Source of the DNA: DAOVDI01 sp965373045
GTDB lineage: Bacteria; Acidobacteriota; Aminicenantia; Aminicenantales; Aminicenantaceae
Direction: 5' to 3'
Length of the DNA stretch: 6,859 nt
NCBI GenBank assembly: GCA_965373045.1
Contig: CBDVEQ010000143.1
Coordinates: 1 to 6,859 of the forward strand
Made by a program: the position numbers and the translations under genes. Under the pieces are notes generated by a model that saw nothing but the letters and a program-made list of their open reading frames with translations, searched no databases and was not told where the DNA came from. This document shows, piece after piece, positions 1-5,918 of the stretch; within the stretch, counting starts at the first letter, position 1; each line of letters begins with the position of its first letter.

Positions 1-59
1 GGTAGCGCACACGCTTGGGGTGCGTGGGGTCGGCGGTTCAAATCCGCCCGTCCCGACCA
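1..59 (+). tRNA. tRNA-Pro (anticodon GGG), 5' end cut off by the window
   Basis: This is the 3' part of a proline tRNA that decodes CCC/CCU codons. The anticodon stem CACGC/GCGTG (10-14 with 22-26) encloses the loop TTGGGGT (15-21), placing anticodon GGG at 17-19. The T arm is GGCGG/CCGCC (32-36 with 44-48) around TTCAAAT. The 3' acceptor strand CGTCCCG (49-55) is followed by discriminator A and an encoded CCA (57-59). The visible D-arm end GGTAGCGCA is typical of bacterial tRNA-Pro. Roughly 18 nt of the 5' acceptor strand and D arm lie outside the window; they should include CGGGACG to pair with the acceptor strand. The surE start is 41 nt downstream, so co-transcription is possible but not shown. 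Confidence 0.95.
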
Positions 60-100
60 TCCTGTTATTTATTCCGAATAAAAAGGCTTAATAATAGATT

Positions 101-877
101 ATGCGCAAACCTTTGATCCTCCTAACCAATGACGATGGTTTCTTTTCCCAGGGAATTGAGACGCTATACAATGTAATGAATCGTGTTGGTGAGGCATACA
201 TCGTAGCACCCGACATGGAAAGAAGTGCAACTTCTATGGCCCTTACCCTGCACGATCCTCTCCGTGTTAAAAATATCAAGGAAAGGATATATTCGGTCAG
301 CGGTACACCTGTGGACTGTGTCTATATGGCGGTTCAAAAACTCCTGCCCAGAAAACCAGATCTTCTGATATCCGGGATCAATCACGGCCCCAATCTCGGC
401 CTGCAGGATATTTCTTATTCCGGTACCATGGGAGGAGCTCTTCAAGGAACTTATCTTGGAATTCACTCTTTTGCTATCTCTATGATGTCTGATTCCAACA
501 ATAAATTCGAATTTGGCTATGGAGCTGAAATTGCTCGGAAAATCGCATTAAAAATTCTTCAAAACGGCCTCGCGCAGAACGTCACATTAAACGTCAATAT
601 CCCTGCTCCTCCTGTAAAAGGTGTTAAGGTCGTAAAATTGGGCGAAAAACGGTACAACCCGGAAATCGTAGTCAACAAAGATCCTCGAAACCGTGTTTAT
701 TACTGGATCGGAACAGGCACTCCTAAAGCCATGGGAGATGATGACAGCGATGTTTTTGTCATTAAAAATGGCTTCGTGACCATCACGCCTGTTAACAGAG
801 ATCTGACGGATCAAGATTCTATAGTCAATTCTAAGGTTAAAAACCTTCTGGGTATAAAAAACGATGAAATTTATTAA
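101..877 (+). CDS. surE: 5'/3'-nucleotidase SurE
   Basis: The product is a metal-dependent nucleoside 5'-monophosphate phosphatase of the SurE family, a cytosolic enzyme implicated in nucleotide turnover and stationary-phase survival. At 258 residues it has the usual family length. The N-terminus LILLTNDDG (residues 5-13) supplies the two metal-binding aspartates, Asp11 and Asp12. Ser42 in the APDMERSA segment and Asn94 in SGIN (91-94) match the other metal ligands. YSGTMGGA (106-113) matches the family's YSGTVGAA motif. The ATG at 101 puts the NDDG motif at the normal distance from the start, although the ribosome binding site is weak (AAAAGG at 81-86, about 14 nt upstream). The 3' end overlaps the next gene by 14 nt, suggesting translational coupling. 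Family assignment is secure; physiological substrate preference cannot be read from the sequence. Confidence 0.97.
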   Translation: MRKPLILLTNDDGFFSQGIETLYNVMNRVGEAYIVAPDMERSATSMALTLHDPLRVKNIKERIYSVSGTPVDCVYMAVQKLLPRKPDLLISGINHGPNLGLQDISYSGTMGGALQGTYLGIHSFAISMMSDSNNKFEFGYGAEIARKIALKILQNGLAQNVTLNVNIPAPPVKGVKVVKLGEKRYNPEIVVNKDPRNRVYYWIGTGTPKAMGDDDSDVFVIKNGFVTITPVNRDLTDQDSIVNSKVKNLLGIKNDEIY

Positions 878-1457
878 AAAACTGTATGACTGGGTCCTTC
901 ATTGGGCGGAAACACCTTACGGGCCTTTGGCCCTTTTTCTTCTTGCTCTGGCTGAAAGTTCATTTTTCCCCATCCCTCCGGACCCACTGCTTATCGCCCT
1001 CTGTCTCGGCGCAATTAAAAAATCCTGGAAATTTGCACTCTATACATCTGCGGCCTCTGTGATCGGCGGCGCCCTCGGTTATTTTATCGGTCTTAACCTT
1101 TGGCCTATCGTTGACACGTTTTTTTTCAAATACATTCCCGGATTTTCTCCGGAGGTTTTTAAAGCTGTCATGGGCAATTTTGACAATTATGGCTTCTTGT
1201 ATGTTTTTATGGCAGGATTCACACCAATTCCCTATAAAGTTTTTACGATCGCATCCGGTGTTTTCAAACTAAATTTTCCTCTGTTCCTCCTTGCCTCTGC
1301 GCTCAGCCGTTCTTTAAGGTTTTTTGCAGTGGCTGCCCTTTTCCGGAAATTCGGACCCGGGATCAAAGATTTTATTGATAAGTATTTTAACTGGCTTGCC
1401 ATCCTTTTCATGATCCTTCTTCTCGGGGGGTTCCTTGTTATTAAATTCATGCTTTAA
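864..1457 (+). CDS. YqaA/DedA-like (VTT domain) inner-membrane protein
   Basis: This 197-residue integral membrane protein resembles the YqaA branch of the DedA/SNARE-associated (VTT) family. Several DedA relatives are linked to lipid scrambling or transport and to envelope homeostasis; the role of this branch is not established. Hydrophobic segments lie near residues 20-50, 57-82, 107-135, 138-160 and 176-195. Family-like motifs are Glu31 followed by FFPIPPDP (34-41), a re-entrant-loop type FTPIPYK (119-125), and SRSLRF (148-153). The start overlaps the end of surE by 14 nt and has no clear Shine-Dalgarno sequence, which suggests reinitiation after surE translation. It is longer than E. coli YqaA (about 142 residues), mainly through its C-terminal part. 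The following gene begins directly after its stop codon. Confidence 0.88.
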   Translation: MKFIKKLYDWVLHWAETPYGPLALFLLALAESSFFPIPPDPLLIALCLGAIKKSWKFALYTSAASVIGGALGYFIGLNLWPIVDTFFFKYIPGFSPEVFKAVMGNFDNYGFLYVFMAGFTPIPYKVFTIASGVFKLNFPLFLLASALSRSLRFFAVAALFRKFGPGIKDFIDKYFNWLAILFMILLLGGFLVIKFML

Positions 1458-2456
1458 ATGAGCTTTCAGATCAATAAACAAGACAAGATCCAGAGAATTG
1501 ACAACGCCCTGGAATCCCTACATAAACACTACGAACATTGTACTCTCTGTCCCAGGAAATGCGGCATCAACAGGCAAAAAGGCGAATTTGGTTTTTGTGA
1601 AACAGGCAGCCAGGCCTCGATCTCACAGGCCGTGCTCCATTACGGCGAAGAACCTGTCCTGAGCGGTTATTTTGACTGTAAAACAGGGCGCCCCAAAAGA
1701 TACGGTTCAGGCACGCTGTTTTTTTCAGGATGCAACCTTAAATGTCTTTTCTGCCAGAACTATCAGATCAGCTGGGAGATGCAGGGGAAACCCCTGTCAG
1801 CCCTAGAATTGTCTGACAAAATGCTCCTTCTTCAGCAGAAAGGAGCCCTGAACATCAACCTTGTGTCCCCGAACCATGTTCTTCTCCCCATCCTGGAGGC
1901 GCTGAGGATCGCTTACACAAAGGATCTGCACATTCCCCTGGTTTACAACACCAACGGCTATGATAAGGCCGAAATTATAAAACTTCTTGATGGGATCGTG
2001 GATATCTATCTTCCTGACATGAAATATTTTTCATCTGAAACCGCTGTCCGTTATTCCCGGGCCCCCGAATATTTTCTCCATACCAGCTCATCTATAACAG
2101 AAATGTACTGTCAGCAGCCGGCCTTGGCTCTGGGTGATACAGAAACTGCAGAATCAGGGATGATCATAAGGCATCTGATCCTCCCTGGCCAGTCCGAGGA
2201 TTCCATTCAGATCCTGAAATGGATAGCAAACAATCTTTCAACTCGAGTGGCGCTGAGCCTTATGAGCCAATATCACCCCTGTTTTAAGGCTCCACAGGAA
2301 ATACAGAGAAATATCAGCATATCAGAATATAGGAGCGTCCTAAACAGCGCTTATGAGTTGGGATTCGAAACCATGTATATCCAGCCCGAACCCTTTCAGG
2401 AAGAGGAACACCGCATGCCTGATTTTAAAAAAAAAGACCCATTTGATTGGGACTAA
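1458..2456 (+). CDS. PflX-type radical SAM iron-sulfur protein
   Basis: The product is a 332-residue radical SAM protein of the PflX group (related to pyruvate formate-lyase activating enzymes, COG1313-like). The canonical CxxxCxxC is Cys92, Cys96 and Cys99 in SGCNLKCLFCQN, which should bind the SAM-coordinating [4Fe-4S] cluster. An N-terminal set of cysteines (Cys28, Cys31, Cys35, Cys47, within CTLCPRKCG and FGFC) looks like a second cluster-binding site and is typical of this group. Further conserved-looking blocks are NLVSPNH (134-140), VYNTNGYD, IYLPDMKYFS, RHLILPG and LSLMSQYHP. Members are often annotated as activases, but no glycyl-radical enzyme is encoded in this window, so the substrate is unknown. 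The ATG follows the preceding TAA directly, without its own ribosome binding site, implying coupling to the upstream gene. A nine-A tract (2427-2435) lies near the 3' end, with the frame intact. Confidence 0.9.
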   Translation: MSFQINKQDKIQRIDNALESLHKHYEHCTLCPRKCGINRQKGEFGFCETGSQASISQAVLHYGEEPVLSGYFDCKTGRPKRYGSGTLFFSGCNLKCLFCQNYQISWEMQGKPLSALELSDKMLLLQQKGALNINLVSPNHVLLPILEALRIAYTKDLHIPLVYNTNGYDKAEIIKLLDGIVDIYLPDMKYFSSETAVRYSRAPEYFLHTSSSITEMYCQQPALALGDTETAESGMIIRHLILPGQSEDSIQILKWIANNLSTRVALSLMSQYHPCFKAPQEIQRNISISEYRSVLNSAYELGFETMYIQPEPFQEEEHRMPDFKKKDPFDWD

Positions 2457-2458
2457 AG

Positions 2459-3250
2459 CTAACCTGGATTATTCACCTGTGCCAATCCGGCAGCAAAGTC
2501 CCGCAGTTTATCCTGTATGATCTTTACATTTTCCGGGCCCATTCGAAATAGATGTTTCTGGGCATCAGATAAATTTTCCAATCTTTGATCGACAAAGACA
2601 TAGCTGACTACTTTTTTTTCAACTTCTATGTCATCCTCTACATCCGGCACAGCAAGAAGATGAGAAATCGCCTTTTCCAGAGTTTTCTGAAAATCAACGT
2701 CCGGATATCCCAGTTCACTATAGGCTTCCTGACATGCCGGTTTTAACTGTTGGAAAAGTTTTATGCAGCTCGTAGTATCCAAAGAATTAAAGATATCAGC
2801 GACCTCATTGTAACGGGAATAGATTGACGGATCGATGTAAGCTTTTCCGCTCTTCCACTCGATCTTGAATTTTCCTTTTACTTTGAAAAAATCAATATTG
2901 GGTCCGGGACTTTCTCCATTGGCAATGTTATCCACAGCAGCAGTGAATTTCCTGATGATGTTCTTTGAAGTCAACCAGCCGGAAAACTGAACATGGGAAG
3001 ACAATGCTCCGACCAGATCACGGACAATATCATCACTCTTATCCAGATCGACCTGAATTGTTACAATCTTTTCTTTTGGTGTAACTTCCTCCTTAACGCT
3101 CTCGGTTTTGGAAGTATCTACCTGCTGGGTTACCACGTCCTGTTCTTTGGGTCCCCTGTCGGCCAGGAAAAAATAATACACAATGATCGCCAGGACGATC
3201 AGACAAATAACAGCCGCGCCTGCCAATATGACTTTCTTATTATCTTCCAT
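2459..3250 (-). CDS. DUF3014 family membrane-anchored protein
   Basis: This 263-residue protein has a short cytoplasmic N-terminus (MEDNKK), one transmembrane helix at about 7-29, and a charged Glu/Lys/Thr-rich linker to about residue 62. A soluble domain (about 75-255) then matches my recollection of DUF3014. Supporting blocks are LVGALSSHVQFSGWL (79-93), IIRKFTAAVDNIANGESP (98-115), IDPSIYSRYN (139-148), ELGYPDVDF (179-187), LEKAISHLLAVP (191-202) and AQKHLFRMGPENV (230-242). The function of the domain is not known to me. One N-terminal anchor with no signal cleavage site suggests that the domain faces the periplasm. The start has a strong Shine-Dalgarno sequence (GGGGGAG, 4 nt before the ATG). 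It overlaps the end of the lipoprotein gene by 11 nt, so the two are very likely one operon. Its stop codon lies 2 nt from the stop of the convergent radical SAM gene. Confidence 0.85.
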   Translation of the reverse strand: MEDNKKVILAGAAVICLIVLAIIVYYFFLADRGPKEQDVVTQQVDTSKTESVKEEVTPKEKIVTIQVDLDKSDDIVRDLVGALSSHVQFSGWLTSKNIIRKFTAAVDNIANGESPGPNIDFFKVKGKFKIEWKSGKAYIDPSIYSRYNEVADIFNSLDTTSCIKLFQQLKPACQEAYSELGYPDVDFQKTLEKAISHLLAVPDVEDDIEVEKKVVSYVFVDQRLENLSDAQKHLFRMGPENVKIIQDKLRDFAAGLAQVNNPG

Positions 3251-4073
3251 ATTTCTCCCCCTCGTATCTGAAGGCCTTAGCTCTTTTTATATGGATTTCT
3301 CCCTTAGCAGAAGTCAGAAAGAGCCTTGCCTCTCCCTCCCCAATTTTATGATAATATTTTCCCAGGGATCGGGACATGTCAGAATTGAATTCTGTAAATA
3401 TCCTCCCTTCCTGAGCTTCGGCCTCGATAAGGATGTTAACATTTTCTTCGAGATAGACAACGATGTTGCCCAGATCGGTTTCAGCCCTGATCTCATCCTC
3501 ATCTCTTACATCAAAAAGATGGAGTTCTATCTCCCCTTCTCTGACAAGAGCGGATAGCGAGCCCGAAAAATTCTCCACAACGATATTCCCTCTGTCAAGG
3601 CCGACATCAGCCGATCCATAGACACTGGATATCAATATGTCCCCGGTCTTCTGACCTATGCGCTTAAGATGAATAAAACGGGGAACATTCAATATATAAT
3701 CGACTTGGCTTTGCTCTTCGCGATTTTCAATCTGCTCTGTCCGTATATGGACGGTATTTTGTTTTTCATCCACATCGATACCTGGAAAAAACTCATTCAT
3801 GTTGGAAATAAGGAATTTATGTCCATATCGGCGAGGAAGTATTCTCTTCGCAAAGATCTCCACTTCATCCTTGTCCCACCCATGTATCTCTATATTCCCA
3901 TAAATATTTTCTAATACTAATTCTCCTTCTTCCGGAAAAGGCAGGGTTTCATGGAATTCCTTTCCAGGCATTGGATAACGATCACCGGAATATTCAACTA
4001 CAGCAATTATACAGGAGCTGATCAAGGGAAAACACAGGAACAAACAGATCAGATAAAAATGGATCTTTCTCAT
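3240..4073 (-). CDS. Lipoprotein with DUF4097-like beta-strand repeat domain
   Basis: This is a predicted 277-residue lipoprotein. The N-terminus MRKIHFYLIC followed by LFLCFPLISSC has a basic n-region, a hydrophobic core and a lipobox LISSC, with Cys21 as the lipidation site. The mature part is rich in short beta strands spaced by glycine and asparagine turns: ENIYGNIEIHGWDKDEVEI (55-73), TGDILISSVYGSADVGLDRGNIVVENFSG (143-171), REGEIELHLFDV (178-189) and ETDLGNIVVYLEE (198-210). This pattern fits the DUF4097 putative adhesin-like (polymer-forming, beta-helical) family; no biochemical role is established from sequence. I chose the start at 4073 and not the in-frame ATG at 4115 for three reasons. 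A GGAGG sits 5 nt upstream, the signal peptide begins there, and a TATAAT box lies between the two starts. The gene overlaps and precedes the DUF3014 gene, suggesting a shared envelope role. Confidence 0.8.
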   Translation of the reverse strand: MRKIHFYLICLFLCFPLISSCIIAVVEYSGDRYPMPGKEFHETLPFPEEGELVLENIYGNIEIHGWDKDEVEIFAKRILPRRYGHKFLISNMNEFFPGIDVDEKQNTVHIRTEQIENREEQSQVDYILNVPRFIHLKRIGQKTGDILISSVYGSADVGLDRGNIVVENFSGSLSALVREGEIELHLFDVRDEDEIRAETDLGNIVVYLEENVNILIEAEAQEGRIFTEFNSDMSRSLGKYYHKIGEGEARLFLTSAKGEIHIKRAKAFRYEGEKYGR

Positions 4074-4078
4074 TATTT

Positions 4079-4083
4079 CCTCC
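4079..4083 (-). promoter_or_regulatory. Shine-Dalgarno site deciding the lipoprotein start
   Basis: On the minus strand GGAGG lies 5 nt (AAATA) upstream of the ATG at 4073. It is stronger than anything near the alternative upstream ATG codons at 4115, 4097 and 4085, and it places the lipoprotein signal sequence directly at the N-terminus. Confidence 0.8.
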
Positions 4084-4095
4084 ATATATGGGATC

Positions 4096-4124
4096 ATTAT
4101 ACGAAATTTCAACAAATAAAGGAA
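4096..4124 (-). promoter_or_regulatory. Candidate sigma-70-type promoter for the lipoprotein/DUF3014 operon
   Basis: On the minus strand there is a perfect -10 hexamer TATAAT (4101 to 4096). With a 17-nt spacer the -35 position reads TTCCTT (4124 to 4119), a poor match to TTGACA. Transcription would start near 4089, giving a leader of about 16 nt that contains the GGAGG site. The upstream stretch (4110-4160) is A/T rich, as in many UP elements. The -10 box and geometry are seen directly; promoter activity is inferred. Confidence 0.45.
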
Positions 4125-4163
4125 AAAAAACGGGAAATAATTTCTTGTAAATATAACCTGATT

Positions 4164-4195
4164 TTGTCATATTACACTCAGTTTTTTGATATGAA
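4164..4195 (+). promoter_or_regulatory. Weak candidate promoter for the PurF-like gene
   Basis: TTGTCA (4164-4169) resembles a -35 box and TGATATGAA (4187-4195) resembles an extended -10 element, but the 20-nt spacer is longer than ideal. Transcription would begin near 4202, leaving about 22 nt before the ATG at 4225. An alternative pair, TTGTAA (4145-4150) and TATTAC (4170-4175), is no better. This entry marks the best guess in the divergent intergenic region. Confidence 0.2.
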
Positions 4196-4224
4196 AATCT
4201 TAAGTTATTAAATTTGGAGGACTT

Positions 4225-5625
4225 ATGGGAGGATTTTTCGGAGTTGCATCCAAGAAAAACTGCATTGATGACATATTTTACGGTACAGACTATCATTCAC
4301 ACCTTGGAACCAAGCGAGGCGGGCTTTCCGTTATCAATTCAAACGGTTTTCAAAGGCGAATTCACAATATTGAAAATACGCAATTCCGTTCGAAATTTGA
4401 TACAGTCATCCCCCACATGTCAGGAAAACTTGGAATCGGAGTGATCAGTGACAATGATGACCAACCTCTTCTGATACGTTCCCACCTGGGTGATTTTGCC
4501 CTGGTCACTGTCGGAATCATCCAGAATGAAGAACAGCTAACACAGAAACTATTCAAATCGAAAAATATTCACTTCTCTGAAATGCGAGGAGGTGCGATCA
4601 ACTCCACAGAGCTTGTCTCCGTTCTTATCAATCAGGGCACAACTTTTAAGGAAGGAATTCAAATTGTACATGATTCCATTGAAGGTTCCTGCTCTTTACT
4701 CCTTCTGACAAAAAACGGCATTTATGCTGCCCGGGACAAACTTGGCAGAACCCCTATTATTATCGGAAACAAGGATGGAAGCTATGCCGCAACAATGGAA
4801 ACCTGTGCTTTTCCTAATTTAGACTTTGAAATAAATTATTATCTCGGTCCAGGGGAGATCGTATTCATGACCAGCGACGGGTTTGAACAGAGAAAACCTC
4901 CGGGAGACCGACTGCAGATATGCAGCTTCCTCTGGGTCTATTACGGATACCCGGCCTCTAATTATGAAGGTATCAACGTCGAATGGGTCAGGAACAGGTG
5001 CGGTGCAATGCTGGCAAAAAATGATGACCTGGAAATCGATGCTATTGCCGGGATTCCGGACTCAGGCACCAGTCATGGATTGGGTTACTCCAACCAATCC
5101 GGGATACCCTATACACGACCCTATGTTAAATACACCCCGACCTGGCCAAGAAGTTTTATGCCTCAAAAACAGGATACAAGGGACCTATTTGACAAGATGA
5201 AACTCATTCCTGTGAAGGAATTAATCGAAGGAAAAAAGCTTCTCTTCTGTGAAGATTCCATAGTAAGAGGAACCCAACTTCAGGATACTGTAAAAAGACT
5301 GCTTCACTGTGGAGCAATTGAAGTTCACATGAGGCCTGCCTGCCCCCCCCTGGTTTACAACTGCAAGTTCCTCAATTTTTCGCGTTCCTCATCGGAATTC
5401 GATTATGCGGCAAGAAAAGCCATCAGACAATTAGAGGGAAAGGACTTCCACGATTTTTCCCCCTATGCAACCGCCGGGTCGGACAAGTACAATGCCATGA
5501 TCGAGAATATTAAAGAAAAGCTCAATCTGACATCACTCAAATATCAGAAATTGGAAGACCTTATCGAGGCCATCGGACTTCCGAAAGAAAAATTGTGCAC
5601 TTATTGTTGGGATGGAGTTGAATAA
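4225..5625 (+). CDS. PurF-like phosphoribosyltransferase with degenerate glutaminase domain
   Basis: This 466-residue protein has the amidophosphoribosyltransferase (PurF) layout: an N-terminal Ntn glutaminase domain (about 1-230) and a C-terminal type I phosphoribosyltransferase domain (about 235-466). The PRPP-binding motif is LLFCEDSIVRGTQ (339-351), and GIPDSGTSHGLGYSNQSGIPY (276-296) matches the family's VPDSG...GYA..SGIP block. Cys233, Cys380, Cys458 and Cys461 align with the four [4Fe-4S] ligands of Bacillus-type PurF. The start, however, is MGGFFG instead of MCGIxG, so the cysteine nucleophile is glycine. The RYST-like and HNGN-like glutaminase segments read VISD (73-76) and TVGI (95-98), also non-canonical. 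The likely outcome is an ammonia-dependent or repurposed enzyme; from memory, related MGGFFG proteins occur in other anaerobes and are annotated as PurF. GGAGG (4216-4220) sits 4 nt before the ATG. No purine gene is adjacent. An eight-C tract (5343-5350) keeps the frame. Confidence 0.88.
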   Translation: MGGFFGVASKKNCIDDIFYGTDYHSHLGTKRGGLSVINSNGFQRRIHNIENTQFRSKFDTVIPHMSGKLGIGVISDNDDQPLLIRSHLGDFALVTVGIIQNEEQLTQKLFKSKNIHFSEMRGGAINSTELVSVLINQGTTFKEGIQIVHDSIEGSCSLLLLTKNGIYAARDKLGRTPIIIGNKDGSYAATMETCAFPNLDFEINYYLGPGEIVFMTSDGFEQRKPPGDRLQICSFLWVYYGYPASNYEGINVEWVRNRCGAMLAKNDDLEIDAIAGIPDSGTSHGLGYSNQSGIPYTRPYVKYTPTWPRSFMPQKQDTRDLFDKMKLIPVKELIEGKKLLFCEDSIVRGTQLQDTVKRLLHCGAIEVHMRPACPPLVYNCKFLNFSRSSSEFDYAARKAIRQLEGKDFHDFSPYATAGSDKYNAMIENIKEKLNLTSLKYQKLEDLIEAIGLPKEKLCTYCWDGVE

Positions 5626-5918
5626 CCAAGTTTTTATGAATAATCCAGAGACTGCTTTATTCACGAGTCGAGGTTGCCGTAGCTGCGAGGAGTGGTTTGT
5701 GAAGCTGTATTCATATACTGCGAACGAAACACGACGAAGCCACTGCGGTAAGATCGGCTCGCCCGAAGGGGAAAAAATGCCGATAATAAAATCGAGATAT
5801 TACATAAATGTCATTTAACAAAGTTATGGCGGAAATTGTTCGGAGAAAAAGCCTAACTGAACAATATATAAAAAGTTATGTTACTCTATCGGCAGTTTTT
5901 ATAAATAAAGCAGGTTAA
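5626..5918. other. Non-coding intergenic region holding a hairpin repeat
   Basis: No convincing gene lies between the PurF-like stop and the permease start. The region contains repeat copy 1 (5674-5784). From 5820 to 5880 it holds an AT-rich stretch with a direct repeat AAAGTTATG (5820-5828 and 5872-5880) that brackets an inverted repeat ATTGTTC/GAACAAT (5835-5841 and 5859-5865, 17 nt apart). An open frame crosses the repeat but overlaps the PurF-like gene end and has no ribosome binding site. I see no strong sigma-70 promoter for the permease; TATATAAA at 5865-5872 could be a -10 element but has no matching -35. Confidence 0.7.
5674..5784 (+). repeat. Dispersed structured hairpin repeat, copy 1
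   Basis: Two adjacent stem-loops are visible. The first spans 5674-5751. Its base helix is TTGCCGTAG (5674-5682) with CTGCGGTAA (5743-5751), nine pairs including two G-T. After an internal loop comes a middle helix, 5692-5700 with 5724-5732, eight of nine positions paired. The apical hairpin GCTGTATTCATATACTGC (5704-5721) has loop TCAT and one T-T mismatch. The second stem-loop is ATCGGC (5753-5758) with GCCGAT (5779-5784), enclosing CCC-GAA-GGG (5762-5770). Positions 5701-5724 are identical to 6829-6852 on the other strand, and the second stem-loop is also shared. It begins 49 nt after the PurF-like stop codon. It could be a REP/MITE-like element or part of a structured transcript end; I cannot name the family. 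Confidence 0.8.

Noticed and set aside
68..82. TTTATT-CCG-AATAAA inverted repeat between the tRNA and surE
   Set aside because: It is short, made only of A-T pairs and lacks a following T tract, so it is not a credible terminator. It may be chance in AT-rich sequence.
4214..4444. Plus-strand open frame starting MEDLWED just before the PurF-like gene
   Set aside because: It lies in another frame of the PurF-like gene, whose MGGFFG start aligns exactly with the PurF N-terminus and has the better-placed GGAGG.
5343..5350. Run of eight C in the PurF-like gene as a phase-variation tract
   Set aside because: The run encodes parts of Cys, Pro, Pro and Leu at a normal PurF position, the frame is intact, and this housekeeping-type gene is an unlikely target for phase variation.
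5701..5724. Possible kink-turn from the GAA/GA internal loop
   Set aside because: Tandem G-A pairs are possible, but only one extra nucleotide is left as a bulge, whereas a k-turn needs about three.
5674..5784. Possible integron attC site because of the long imperfect hairpin
   Set aside because: The conserved R' and R'' boxes (GTTRRRY/RYYYAAC) are not at the hairpin base, no integrase is present, and the two copies are inverted and not in tandem.
5612..5818. Open frame of 68 codons across repeat copy 1, containing KLYSYTAN
   Set aside because: It overlaps the end of the PurF-like gene, has no ribosome binding site, and its similarity to the frame in copy 2 ends where the linker lengths differ by 10 nt. 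The conserved signal is the hairpin and not a peptide.
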